Source of the DNA: a virus
Virus record (IMG/VR): IMGVR_UViG_3300031772_000009
Location: 27,362 to 91,361 of that record
DNA: 64,000 nucleotides
Strand: one strand, 5' to 3'
Made by a program: the position numbers and the translations under genes. Shown piece by piece: positions 29,572 through 36,671 of the stretch; the stretch's first letter is position 1; each line of letters starts with the position of its first letter. The notes beneath the pieces are model-generated. The model was not told the DNA's origin. It made no database searches and was given only the letters and a program-made list of their open reading frames with translations.

Positions 29572-29640
29572 TAGCGAACTAGAAAAACACTGGATGGCAA
29601 CTTCAAGTGTGGTTGCCACCACGTTGTTTGCTATTTTCTC
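29572..29640 (+). ncRNA. candidate structured RNA B
   Basis: TGGCAAC (29595) pairs with GTTGCCA (29612) over a ten-base loop, followed by a T-rich run (GTTGTTTGCTATTTTC). It lies directly after the preceding TATA box and holds no coding frame. Confidence 0.45.
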
Positions 29641-29669
29641 GAAACCTTTATTAGTCGCCTAGACCATAT

Positions 29670-29767
29670 CATGTTTTAGTCCGTAAGGAGCAACCCGAAA
29701 GGGTGGGATACGCTCCCCAAGGCTATTAATGGCGGAAGCCATCCGAAAGAAAGAATGAAAGAAGGTG
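29670..29767 (+). ncRNA. structured leader with two GNRA hairpins
   Basis: GGAGC (29687) and GCTCC (29712) enclose ACCC-GAAA-GGGT, and ATGGC-GGAA-GCCAT follows at 29729-29742. Both loops are GNRA tetraloops. The element ends 25 bases before the ATG of the next gene, as a riboswitch or regulated leader would. It does not match known archaeal riboswitch classes that I can recall. Confidence 0.5.
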
Positions 29768-30121
29768 ATGGATACGAAAAAGAACGATTCGGTCTTGATG
29801 CAGAAACGCCTAATTTTGGAGTATGTAGACGAAAAAGGAAACTATACAAAGTCTGAAGGTAGAGAAATTGAACAACTCGGATTCTACATTCGTATGATGC
29901 ACACAGATTTTATTCCATGTGAATGTTGCCAAAGACGTTTAATAAAAGAAATGATGAAATCAAAACAGTGGAGTATAGGAAACAAAGAAACCGAACCACC
30001 AGTGGAACTTTGGAGAAAATTTGAAATTGAAGATAGTTCTTGGAAAGAATTGGAGAAACGTAAGGCAACAAAAGAAGACAAAGAAAGACTAGGCGATTTC
30101 GGCATAACAACCTATGAATAA
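29768..30121 (+). CDS. hypothetical protein (117 aa)
   Basis: GAAGGTG overlaps the start region, and ATG 29768 is preferred to GTG 29765. The protein has CECCQRRL in the middle and a charged helical end. The structured leader in front of it suggests control at the RNA level. Function unknown. Confidence 0.6.
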   Translation: MDTKKNDSVLMQKRLILEYVDEKGNYTKSEGREIEQLGFYIRMMHTDFIPCECCQRRLIKEMMKSKQWSIGNKETEPPVELWRKFEIEDSSWKELEKRKATKEDKERLGDFGITTYE

Positions 30122-30122
30122 A

Positions 30123-30142
30123 CCATAACACTTAAATATCTC
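30123..30142 (+). promoter_or_regulatory. TATA promoter
   Basis: CATAACAC and TTAAATA (30132-30138). Leads into the gene at 30171. Confidence 0.65.
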
Positions 30143-30170
30143 TTTTCCATATTTCTTTACAGTGATTAAA

Positions 30171-30395
30171 ATGAGAAAACGTATTTCAGACGAATTTGAA
30201 ATAAGGATTGGTGAAGATTGGAGAACACGGTCTGGCTTCATTTGTGATTCTAAAAGAAAAGGTGCAAAACTTCCAGAACCTTTTGAAGACCATAGAATAG
30301 ACAATTGGATTATAGGAGAATTTCAGTTAAAGCATTTCAATAATTATCGTGTAAAAGTAACAGTAACTCTACTTGAGAAGAAGGAGAAAACATGA
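30171..30395 (+). CDS. hypothetical protein (74 aa)
   Basis: AGTGATT lies four bases before ATG 30171, which begins MRKRISDEFEIRIG. Basic and beta-rich with a single Cys. No family known. Followed by two zinc microproteins in the same operon. Confidence 0.55.
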   Translation: MRKRISDEFEIRIGEDWRTRSGFICDSKRKGAKLPEPFEDHRIDNWIIGEFQLKHFNNYRVKVTVTLLEKKEKT

Positions 30396-30481
30396 GTTGG
30401 ACTTGTCCTAATTGTGGAGCAAATGTTTGTGACTGTAGCAAATCATGTCCCAAATGCAGAACTCCTAAACCAGTGAGTTGA
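30392..30481 (+). CDS. zinc microprotein (29 aa)
   Basis: CPNCGANVCDCSKSCPKC contains six cysteines in 18 residues, enough for a full zinc site in a 29-residue product. AAGGAG precedes the ATG. Its neighbour has the same arrangement. Confidence 0.5.
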   Translation: MSWTCPNCGANVCDCSKSCPKCRTPKPVS

Positions 30482-30485
30482 TATT

Positions 30486-30593
30486 ATGTTAAGATGGAAA
30501 TGTGAATGTGGCGAAACAAACTGTTCATGCCGCCGAACTTGCAAGAAATGTAATAAACATAGACCAGAACATCCAGAATGGATAATGAAGTAA
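30486..30593 (+). CDS. zinc microprotein, paralogue of neighbour (35 aa)
   Basis: CECGETNCSCRRTCKKC mirrors the six-cysteine pattern of the gene at 30392 (C-x-C-G ... C-x-C-x3-C-x2-C), so the two are a tandem duplicate. Confidence 0.5.
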   Translation: MLRWKCECGETNCSCRRTCKKCNKHRPEHPEWIMK

Positions 30594-30597
30594 CAGA

Positions 30598-30612
30598 AAC
30601 CCTTAAATATGA
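30598..30612 (+). promoter_or_regulatory. TATA promoter
   Basis: AACCC-TTAAATA (30603-30609) upstream of the membrane protein gene at 30646. Confidence 0.6.
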
Positions 30613-30645
30613 CGTTAACCATTTTACTTTCAAAGTGAATAAGAC

Positions 30646-31029
30646 ATGATAGAAGAAATAGTTAAGAATATAGCTTTGGGAGCATTCTATGGCACACAAG
30701 CGGCTCTGTTCGGATACATGAAGGACGAAAACTTACCGTTAAGTTGGACGGCTGTTTTCACAAAGAAATTCTGGGAAACCTTTAGTCCAGTTAAAGCGTT
30801 CAAGACAATTGTTTTGGGTGCTTTCATGGGAGCATTCGGAACATTCAGCGTATTAAACATTGAGAATAAATGGCTTGACCCAACAGAAACACTCATCGTC
30901 TACAACTTTGCTTACTCGGCAATAGTTATGGGTGTTGACCAATTCATAAAGTTAGTTGTGCGTAGAACACCAATAGTACGTGCTTGGAATTACCTCAAGG
31001 CAAAATGGAATTCTCTACCAATACAGTAA
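30646..31029 (+). CDS. membrane protein, holin-like candidate (127 aa)
   Basis: Hydrophobic segments near residues 8-24, 52-70 and 83-100, with a basic C-terminus (RRTPIVRAW). Small size, multiple helices and a place at the border of the structural gene block fit a holin or membrane pore, but equally a membrane protein of the virion. No specific family recognised. Confidence 0.55.
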   Translation: MIEEIVKNIALGAFYGTQAALFGYMKDENLPLSWTAVFTKKFWETFSPVKAFKTIVLGAFMGAFGTFSVLNIENKWLDPTETLIVYNFAYSAIVMGVDQFIKLVVRRTPIVRAWNYLKAKWNSLPIQ

Positions 31030-31069
31030 AGTCACGTTTTAATTGTGACTTCTAACGCCTTTCTTTTTA

Positions 31070-31088
31070 GCATAACACTTATAACCAT
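31070..31088 (+). promoter_or_regulatory. late-type promoter (CTTATAACC)
   Basis: CATAACACTTATAACC belongs to the second promoter class, shared with structural genes, and drives 31118 onward. Confidence 0.55.
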
Positions 31089-31117
31089 CTTTTGCAATAC
31101 TAATTATAGTGAAACAT

Positions 31118-31519
31118 ATGAAATTTGACGAATCAGTATTAAAAGCAATGGTTGAATTGGAAGGGTACAGTTTCGAGGAAGCCCAACTGTCATATGCTAA
31201 ACGAGAGAATCTACCAGACTCGGCGTTTTGTGGTCCACATAGGACTTATCCAGCCCATGATGCGGCTCATGTTAGAAACGGTCTAGCACGTCTTGGAACT
31301 TTCGGTCATAGACTTTCTCCAGCAGTGAGAGCAACTATTTTGCGTTGTCTAAAGGCAAGAGCGAAACGTTTCGGAATAGAAGTTTCCGAGACAAATGAAG
31401 GAAAACTTTGTTTGGCAAAATATGACGAGGAATTGGATAGTAAGACAAGACAGAAGTGGCTTATAGAAATCGAAGAAACTCGTAAGTGGTACGAAGAGAC
31501 CGTATCCAAAAAGGAATGA
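31118..31519 (+). CDS. DUF6582-like phage protein (133 aa)
   Basis: The stretch LPDSAFCGPHRTYPAHD followed by AHVRNGLARL and a helix with RAKRFGIE is the characteristic segment of DUF6582-like phage proteins, which are usually found with capsid maturation genes. That fits its place just upstream of the prohead protease. Biochemical role unknown. Confidence 0.6.
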   Translation: MKFDESVLKAMVELEGYSFEEAQLSYAKRENLPDSAFCGPHRTYPAHDAAHVRNGLARLGTFGHRLSPAVRATILRCLKARAKRFGIEVSETNEGKLCLAKYDEELDSKTRQKWLIEIEETRKWYEETVSKKE

Positions 31520-31755
31520 TGGATATGGAAAAAGCATCAGAACCGCCACAATATGCAACCCCATCCGATATTCGTTGGTTACAACAGCAAATAGAACGTG
31601 CTGAACGAAGAACACGAATACTCCTAGACATGTTAGTAGCAAAGAAAATCATTACTGAAGCCGAAGCCAAAATCTTCAATGAAACAAAAACAAATTCCGA
31701 AGAAATACTCGAATGGTATCTCGCTGAACTGAAAAAGAAAGAATCAACTAAGTAG
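31516..31755 (+). CDS. coiled-coil protein ending in TAG (79 aa)
   Basis: ATG 31516 overlaps the preceding stop. The middle (DIRWLQQQIERAERRTRIL) is a strong coiled coil. The frame ends in TAG and then stays open in the same register through the HNH gene, so translation could continue by readthrough. No such event is proven. Possible scaffold or tail accessory. Confidence 0.55.
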   Translation: MMDMEKASEPPQYATPSDIRWLQQQIERAERRTRILLDMLVAKKIITEAEAKIFNETKTNSEEILEWYLAELKKKESTK

Positions 31756-31767
31756 GGGGTTTTCCCT

Positions 31768-32313
31768 ATTCCAATAAACGTTTCGTGGAAATCTATTTAT
31801 GATGACGTTTTATCAGAACTATATCTGAATTTTGGAATAACCGCTCAAAAATTAGAACCTATATTTGGAGTTTGCTCATATACTCTACGGAAACAACTTA
31901 AACGATTGGGTATATTGAGAACAAGGTCTGATTGTCTCAAACTTATGTGGAAATCTGGAAATATAACATTTAATTATGATAAATCTGGATTTAAGAAAGG
32001 AAACAATCACCCAGACTGGAAAGGTGGAAAACATAAAGATTCTAAAGGATATAATATTATTCTTGCTCCAGAAAATCCATTTTCAGCAAATGATGGATAT
32101 ATTTTAGAGCATAGATTGATTTGGTTTTCTATTCATCCAGAAACCCCGAAAGATTGGATAATTCATCATTTAAATGGTATAAGAGATGACAACAGAATTG
32201 AAAATCTCTTTGCTTGTTCAAGGAGAAGACATATAAAGGAGTTTCCTAATACTTATATCAAAGCATTACAAAATAGCATAAGAGAATTAGAAGGTGAATT
32301 AATACGCCAATAA
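31768..32313 (+). CDS. HNH_3-type homing endonuclease with captured 5' end
   Basis: The C-terminal domain (ILEHRLIWF, IIHHLNGIRDDNRIENL) is HNH_3, preceded by a helix-turn-helix segment (ITAQKLEPIFGVCSYTLRKQL). The open frame has no ATG, GTG or TTG before residue 47 of this reading. It begins with PINVSWKS, which is repeated at the start of the next gene. Translation may start at ATT or ATA behind GGGGGT, or come from readthrough of the upstream TAG. The given start is provisional. A TTG at 31906 would remove the helix-turn-helix. Confidence 0.65.
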   Translation: MPINVSWKSIYDDVLSELYLNFGITAQKLEPIFGVCSYTLRKQLKRLGILRTRSDCLKLMWKSGNITFNYDKSGFKKGNNHPDWKGGKHKDSKGYNIILAPENPFSANDGYILEHRLIWFSIHPETPKDWIIHHLNGIRDDNRIENLFACSRRRHIKEFPNTYIKALQNSIRELEGELIRQ

Positions 32314-32315
32314 AT

Positions 32316-32591
32316 GTGAGTTGGAAATCAATGATTCAAGGAATGGCTAAACAGTATAAGACTGGAAAAGTTACGTGTAGAGATTTTTCTGACGGTTCTA
32401 CGTCTTGTGCTTCTAGTCAAGCATGGAGCGTATTTTTTGCTACTCTCCGAAAACATGGATGGGACGAAAAAAGTTCTCGTCCAAATTCTGTTACTGAAAC
32501 CGTTTTTACTGGAGCGGTAGAAGAGACAATGAAAGACATTGTTGATTGGTTTGCAGAAAGTGTTGGATATTGTGGAGAATGTAACAAATGA
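32316..32591 (+). CDS. hypothetical phage protein (91 aa), HNH target
   Basis: A GTG start is assumed, but codons for PIN upstream of it match the start of the HNH gene, so the true start may be a non-standard codon at 32298-32310. The protein has a Ser-Thr rich N-terminus and CGEC at the end. It sits between the DUF6582 region and the protease, so it is probably a capsid or maturation component. Confidence 0.55.
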   Translation: MSWKSMIQGMAKQYKTGKVTCRDFSDGSTSCASSQAWSVFFATLRKHGWDEKSSRPNSVTETVFTGAVEETMKDIVDWFAESVGYCGECNK

Positions 32592-33244
32592 CAGAAGAAA
32601 ACATTTCATTCTTTTTCATAACGAAAGAAGTCACATTTCAAGAAACCAAATCAACAGATAAATATGCAATTATTGAAGCTACAGTTATGGAACTTGATAA
32701 GATAAGTGAAGGAAACAACAGAGTTTATCAGTTTGAAGAAGGAGACGAAATAGCAAAAAGTCTAATCGGAAAACCAGTTTACTATGGAATAAATCTCTTT
32801 GGAAAACATGAAAATCCATTAGTATCTGGAAAGAATGTAGACCCAGTAGGAATCGTAGAATTTGCAGAAGTTGTTGGAAAAAAGATTAAAGCCACAATTA
32901 AAATCATAAGTGCGTCACTGATTGAAACGTTGAAGAGAGGAACGAAATATCTTTTCAGTGTAGGCGGAAATGCAATAACGGACACAATGAAAAAGATAGG
33001 AGAAAAAGTTATTCATGTCCTTTCTGGAGCAAGATGTAATCATTTACAAATCGTTGATGTTGAGACTCAAGTTGGATTTCCAGACGCTAAAATGGAGAAA
33101 CTTATCGAGATTCAAGAAACCGTTATGATTTGTGAGGGCGGAGTATGCCACTGTCCACAACCAGAAGAGACAAAGCGAAAGCCTAAAATATCAGAGGAAA
33201 CAATTGAATATAGTAACGGCGTTAACCTTGAATATGAAGAGTAA
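32588..33244 (+). CDS. prohead protease, serine type candidate
   Basis: The 218-residue protein follows the layout of caudovirus prohead proteases: a strand and glycine-rich region with GKPVYYG, a His in GKHENPL followed by DPVGIVEFAEV, a Ser in YLFSVGG, and the end segment LQIVDVETQVGFPDA. His near 73 and Ser near 122 are the likely catalytic pair. These enzymes cut scaffold and capsid protein termini during head maturation. Unusually it lies 25 kb from the capsid gene. A Cys/His tail (CEGGVCHC) is extra. Confidence 0.6.
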   Translation: MTEENISFFFITKEVTFQETKSTDKYAIIEATVMELDKISEGNNRVYQFEEGDEIAKSLIGKPVYYGINLFGKHENPLVSGKNVDPVGIVEFAEVVGKKIKATIKIISASLIETLKRGTKYLFSVGGNAITDTMKKIGEKVIHVLSGARCNHLQIVDVETQVGFPDAKMEKLIEIQETVMICEGGVCHCPQPEETKRKPKISEETIEYSNGVNLEYEE

Positions 33245-33473
33245 CAAACCACCAAAACCAGAACATCGTAATCTTCGCATTCCAAAACGTTTAGACGACA
33301 TGATTGTTGATGTTCAACAGTTACTCAACTCTAATTCTTACACTGAATCTCTTTTATGGATTCTTATAGACTGGGAGAAATATAGGTATCTGGAAGAGAA
33401 GAAACGTCTACTAGAACTTCATGCTATACAATATCAACTTCTCCAGAATGAACTGGAACGCAAAAAACAATAA
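33234..33473 (+). CDS. ribbon-helix-helix regulator candidate (79 aa)
   Basis: RNLRIPKRLDDMIVDVQQLLNSNSYTES is a good ribbon-helix-helix: a basic beta strand, first helix, turn with asparagines and second helix. A long charged helix follows (LEEKKRLLELHAIQYQLL). Such proteins bind DNA as dimers and often repress. It could control the tail operon promoter that follows. Confidence 0.6.
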   Translation: MKSNKPPKPEHRNLRIPKRLDDMIVDVQQLLNSNSYTESLLWILIDWEKYRYLEEKKRLLELHAIQYQLLQNELERKKQ

Positions 33474-33487
33474 TACTTATAACCACG
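33470..33487 (+). promoter_or_regulatory. late-type promoter (ATAATACTTATAACCACG)
   Basis: An 18-base sequence around CTTATAAC identical to the promoter of the minus-strand gene at 54.07 kb. It precedes the tail tube gene. Confidence 0.7.
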
Positions 33488-33523
33488 TTTCATGTCTATA
33501 TCACATAGTATGAGGTAGATGAT

Positions 33524-33928
33524 ATGGCTGGTCCGTATAAATGTAAACGGATGCGTATCGTTGTAGGCACGACCACGTTAGGCGTTGTTGAAGCCTTCGA
33601 TATAGAGTTGATTAGGGAAGGTGGAGTAACTCCACACTACGATAGTGAAACTGGAAAACATGCTGTTGGAACTAGACATGCAACTTTCAGACTTAGACGT
33701 TGGTTCTATGCTGACGCTGGAGAAGAGAATTTAATCTACGACTTGTTCCAAGGTGACGGAGTAGACCCAGACCACTTTGACATGAGTGGAGAATTGTCTG
33801 GTGTCGCTGGAAGCAGAATAACATTGATAAGTTGTTGCATCTATAGTTATGCACCGAGAACTGGTGGAGCAAATGACATCGTAGCAGAAGAAGCCCGTGG
33901 CGAAGCTATAGACTGGTTTAAAACCTAA
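33524..33928 (+). CDS. tail tube protein candidate (134 aa)
   Basis: A compact all-beta protein (MRIVVGTTTLGVVEAFDIEL, GKHAVGTRHATFRLRRWFY) with long strands and a helix (GEENLIYDLFQ), the layout of siphovirus tail tube proteins. It is first in the tail operon and followed, after a minus-strand insert, by chaperone, connector and tape measure. The alternative is a decoration or tail completion protein. Confidence 0.6.
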   Translation: MAGPYKCKRMRIVVGTTTLGVVEAFDIELIREGGVTPHYDSETGKHAVGTRHATFRLRRWFYADAGEENLIYDLFQGDGVDPDHFDMSGELSGVAGSRITLISCCIYSYAPRTGGANDIVAEEARGEAIDWFKT

Positions 33929-33964
33929 ACTCTAAACGCATCTTTTATCTATCTAAACAAAACG

Positions 33965-34264
33965 TTACGTTGGAGTCTGAAAGAATATTTTATCAGACTT
34001 CTTGCCAACAAACACTATTCTGTAACCTTGACAGATTTTTGTCCACTTGGCTAAATTGTCAATAGTGTATGCGATTATCTCGTCTTTGAATAGATTGTAA
34101 ATTGCAATATGGATTGATTCATGTACTAAAATTTCTTCTATGAGGTCTTCAATTGGTTGACCCCTAAAAGTCTTTCTCTCCCTCAAGATTATCTCGTTGT
34201 TGACTGAAGTAACCATTGTCCCCTTGATATATGGTTCTGTCCTCTTCGCCACCCTAACTTTCAT
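33965..34264 (-). CDS. miniature HExxH protein, minus strand (99 aa)
   Basis: HESIH in ILVHESIHIAIYNLF, followed by Asp at +21 from the first His (one residue later than in its relatives). ATG 34264 overlaps the previous stop by 11 bases. It is the only family member outside the 12-24 kb block and sits in a small minus-strand operon inserted between tail genes. Confidence 0.6.
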   Translation of the reverse strand: MKVRVAKRTEPYIKGTMVTSVNNEIILRERKTFRGQPIEDLIEEILVHESIHIAIYNLFKDEIIAYTIDNLAKWTKICQGYRIVFVGKKSDKIFFQTPT

Positions 34265-34622
34265 TTTTATACTCCTTGTTAACAATTTCAAAATAGTATT
34301 TTGGATAAAGTTGAGAAAGTTTCTTTAAAGCGTCTGGTAACGATAACTTATCCAGTTCTATTGACGGGTCAATCTTTGTCGCAACGTAAGCCAACACTCT
34401 AAATCTTCGGTATCTTTCCAATTGTGGATTGTTAATTTCGGCTTCTTCATCCTTGAATATGTCTGGACAGTTTTCTAACATCCAAATCAAATTGACGAGG
34501 TTTCTGTCTATATGTTTTTGGATTCTACCCATCATTGCACTATAACGTCTGGGGTTATCTTCTTTGGTAACTTCTCCAGTCAAAACTTGTTCCAGAAATT
34601 TCCGTTCTATATTAGTTATCAC
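34254..34622 (-). CDS. hypothetical protein (122 aa)
   Basis: Mostly helical and acidic (MLENCPDIFKDEEAEINNP) with no motif. It overlaps both operon neighbours, DUF488 and the HExxH gene. Function unknown. Confidence 0.55.
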   Translation of the reverse strand: MITNIERKFLEQVLTGEVTKEDNPRRYSAMMGRIQKHIDRNLVNLIWMLENCPDIFKDEEAEINNPQLERYRRFRVLAYVATKIDPSIELDKLSLPDALKKLSQLYPKYYFEIVNKEYKNES

Positions 34623-34957
34623 GGTTCAGTCCCCAGAATCATTCTCAATAGAATAAATCTGTGGCAAGGTGGATTCTTCTCATAGCAGATAAGTCTAACA
34701 TTGGTTTTTTCAGAAAGAGATTTTATTTTCAACATTGTCCTAATAGCTTTTGGGTTAGCCATCTCGTTTATGTAACGTCTTTCGTATCCAGTCCAATCTA
34801 TTTTTCCAGACTGGTAATCATTGAGAAGTTCCCATGATGGTGCAAGAATAGAACCAGTCGTTCTAGTAACATATATCTTTATCTCGTCTTTCGGGTAGTT
34901 CTTCAAGTTAGCCAAATATCCTTCAAGTAACATATCAATCAGTTCAGTAGTAGTCAA
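34619..34957 (-). CDS. DUF488-like protein
   Basis: The end RLICYEKNPPCHRFILLRMI is the DUF488 signature (C-E-x-P-x-CHR), a family of unknown function. No ATG is in frame near the start. TTG 34957 is the best available, and the longer reading runs into the HNH gene and is not credible. As at 31.8 kb, the HNH gene directly upstream may have replaced the normal start. Confidence 0.6.
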   Translation of the reverse strand: MTTTELIDMLLEGYLANLKNYPKDEIKIYVTRTTGSILAPSWELLNDYQSGKIDWTGYERRYINEMANPKAIRTMLKIKSLSEKTNVRLICYEKNPPCHRFILLRMILGTEP

Positions 34958-34982
34958 ACCGATTAATAAACATTCCTCTTTT

Positions 34983-35477
34983 TTAAAGGGTCTTTCTCTT
35001 TTTTTCGATGTATTTATGTAAATACATATGACAAGAACCACAAAGAGTTATTGTCTCTTCTGGATAATATCGAACATGATGAAGTAATAAAGTGACTATG
35101 TTTTCTTCCCTCTCTTTTCCACAAACCTCACATTTATTACCTATTTTCATATTACGAATATTTATTCTGGATTGTTGTCTTTTAGCTATTTCCATAATTA
35201 GATTTCTTCTCTCATCTGGAAGTTCATTAAATAATGGCTTGTCTTTTATTATGCATTTTGGGTCTTTTGGCGGTCTTCCCTTTTTAGTATTCTGTGGAAA
35301 TTTTCTCATTCGTTCCTTCATTTTTTCATATTGAGACGGATTGTTTTTCCAATAATCAATCATGTATTTTTTCATATATTTTTTAGTGGCTTGTCTATAA
35401 CAATTGCTTGAACAATATTTTTGATTTGGATAGGATGTTTCGAATAGATTTCCACAAACTAAACATGTTTTTCTCAT
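34983..35477 (-). CDS. HNH homing-type endonuclease, minus strand
   Basis: The 164-residue protein starts with a zinc finger of the FCS type (CLVCGNLF ... KYCSSNC), contains a basic linker with KKGRPPKD (AT-hook-like) and ends with CEVCG, LLHHVRYYP and LCGSCHMYLHK. It heads the minus-strand operon, with a TTATAAAT box upstream on that strand. Confidence 0.85.
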   Translation of the reverse strand: MRKTCLVCGNLFETSYPNQKYCSSNCYRQATKKYMKKYMIDYWKNNPSQYEKMKERMRKFPQNTKKGRPPKDPKCIIKDKPLFNELPDERRNLIMEIAKRQQSRINIRNMKIGNKCEVCGKEREENIVTLLLHHVRYYPEETITLCGSCHMYLHKYIEKKRKTL

Positions 35478-35574
35478 AATACTTATAAATGGTACTTATG
35501 CTTATAAATCTTTCTATTTAGTTCCAAAAGGTATTTAAATCAAGTAATGAATAATTTGTTTAAGGTAAAACAAT

Positions 35575-36045
35575 ATGCCAAGCATTGATGAATTGGTCAA
35601 GAAATACGCTAATAAAACCCCAGAAGAAATGGAGTTGGAACAAGACAAAATTGAACAAGACTATATGGTACAGAGTAGAGCGTTAGAACAGAAAATCCTA
35701 GAGGCTTCAAGTAAGATTGACGAAATGAAAATTGGTGAAGAAACTGTTGCCCGTGTGAAACGTCCAACTAAGGAACAAATGAATCGGATTCTTCCACCCG
35801 AACTTGCTAAGTATAGGAAGAACCCCGAAGAAGTCCCATATGAAGTTGCAAAGAAATATGAGACTGAAATGTATCAGTTGATGGAAGAGTTAATCGTGAT
35901 GCCGAAACATGATTCCGAATGGTGGATTAAAAACACTGGAGACGATTTCATGGCGGCTTTTCAAGCCCATATAGCCAACACGCAATCTCAGATACAAAAA
36001 GACACTGAACGTTTTTTACGACAGACCTCGGATACGCCAAGTTAG
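35575..36045 (+). CDS. tail assembly chaperone, short form (gpG-like)
   Basis: The 156-residue acidic helical product lies between tail tube and tape measure, where tailed phages place the tail assembly chaperone. It ends in TAG at 36045, but codons TTT-TTA at 36013-36018 preceded by T allow a -1 slip. In phages the short form guards the tape measure during tail assembly. The sequence itself has no named motif, so the assignment rests on position and the frameshift. Confidence 0.7.
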   Translation: MPSIDELVKKYANKTPEEMELEQDKIEQDYMVQSRALEQKILEASSKIDEMKIGEETVARVKRPTKEQMNRILPPELAKYRKNPEEVPYEVAKKYETEMYQLMEELIVMPKHDSEWWIKNTGDDFMAAFQAHIANTQSQIQKDTERFLRQTSDTPS

Positions 36046-36176
36046 CCGTATGTGAGTTTCTAGGTTGTACTCTAAGCGAATTGCCGTCAAGATGTCCACA
36101 ATTGACCGATGAACAACTAATAATCACTTATATCGCAAGAAAAGCAGAACTTGAAAGTCAAGCAATAAAGAAGTGA
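35575..36176 (+). CDS. tail assembly chaperone, -1 frameshift fusion (gpGT-like)
   Basis: If ribosomes slip back one base at T-TTT-TTA (36012-36018), the first 148 residues are joined to 52 residues read from 36018 to the TGA at 36174. This second frame has no ATG and no ribosome site and begins TTDLGYAKLAVCEFLG, so it can only be made by the slip or from a rare TTG. Lambda-type tail chaperones make a minor fusion in this way. The fusion would be 200 residues. Confidence 0.7.
36012..36018 (+). promoter_or_regulatory. -1 ribosomal slippery heptamer TTTTTTA
   Basis: The X-XXY-YYZ heptamer is in the right phase (CGT TTT TTA in the zero frame). A weak hairpin (ATACG/CGTAT, 36032-36051) lies 13 bases downstream. 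The zero frame ends nine codons later. Confidence 0.7.
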
Positions 36177-36180
36177 GAAA

Positions 36181-36669
36181 ATGAGTAATCAATTCATAGA
36201 TATTACCGAAACTGATTACGGAAGCAAAGCTAGGGCTAAAGTTGCATGTCAAAGGTTTCCTAAAGAACTTACCGCTAATGCAAGATGGAAGTTGGTGTAT
36301 TGGTGGCAAGAAGTTTTGGAAACTGCTAGAGCTTTATGTCCAGTGGATACTGGAACTTTACAAGCTACTGGACGAATAACAGAGACAGACCCAAGCATTG
36401 GTGGATTGTTTGAGGTTGGAATGACTCTTGAGAATACAAACATAATTAGTAAGATGATTGAGTTTGGTGGTTTATTGGTTAATCCTAAAAGTGGAAGAAT
36501 ATGCGATTATGCCCAAGCCGTTCATGATGGACATTTCACTCGGAGTGGAAGATGGATGCCACCGAATCCGTTTATTGAGATGGCTATACAAATACACATG
36601 CAAGAACTTGACACTATCTTGGGCAAATCAATAGATGAAGTAGCAAATACTGTTTGGGTTGGAGAGTAA
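36181..36669 (+). CDS. HK97 gp10-like head-tail or tail protein
   Basis: The segment ALCPVDTGTLQATGRITE, followed by FGGLLVNPKSGRICDYAQAVHDG and RWMPPNPFIEMA, is the pattern of the HK97 gp10 family (PVDTG ... YA.yvE.GT ... PFl.pa). These proteins complete the head or tail interface. 162 residues is slightly longer than usual. It lies between chaperone and tape measure. Confidence 0.75.
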   Translation: MSNQFIDITETDYGSKARAKVACQRFPKELTANARWKLVYWWQEVLETARALCPVDTGTLQATGRITETDPSIGGLFEVGMTLENTNIISKMIEFGGLLVNPKSGRICDYAQAVHDGHFTRSGRWMPPNPFIEMAIQIHMQELDTILGKSIDEVANTVWVGE

Positions 36670-36671
36670 AT

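Noticed and set aside
29687-29745. Cyclic-di-GMP (GEMM) riboswitch
   Set aside because: A GAAA-capped stem next to ACGC recalled GEMM, but the flanking stem pairs across the hairpin in a way GEMM does not, and other conserved bases are absent.
31753-31755. Pyrrolysine-type TAG readthrough
   Set aside because: The TAG is in phase with the next frame, but it is a single case, other genes in the window end normally in TAG, and no downstream element supports recoding.
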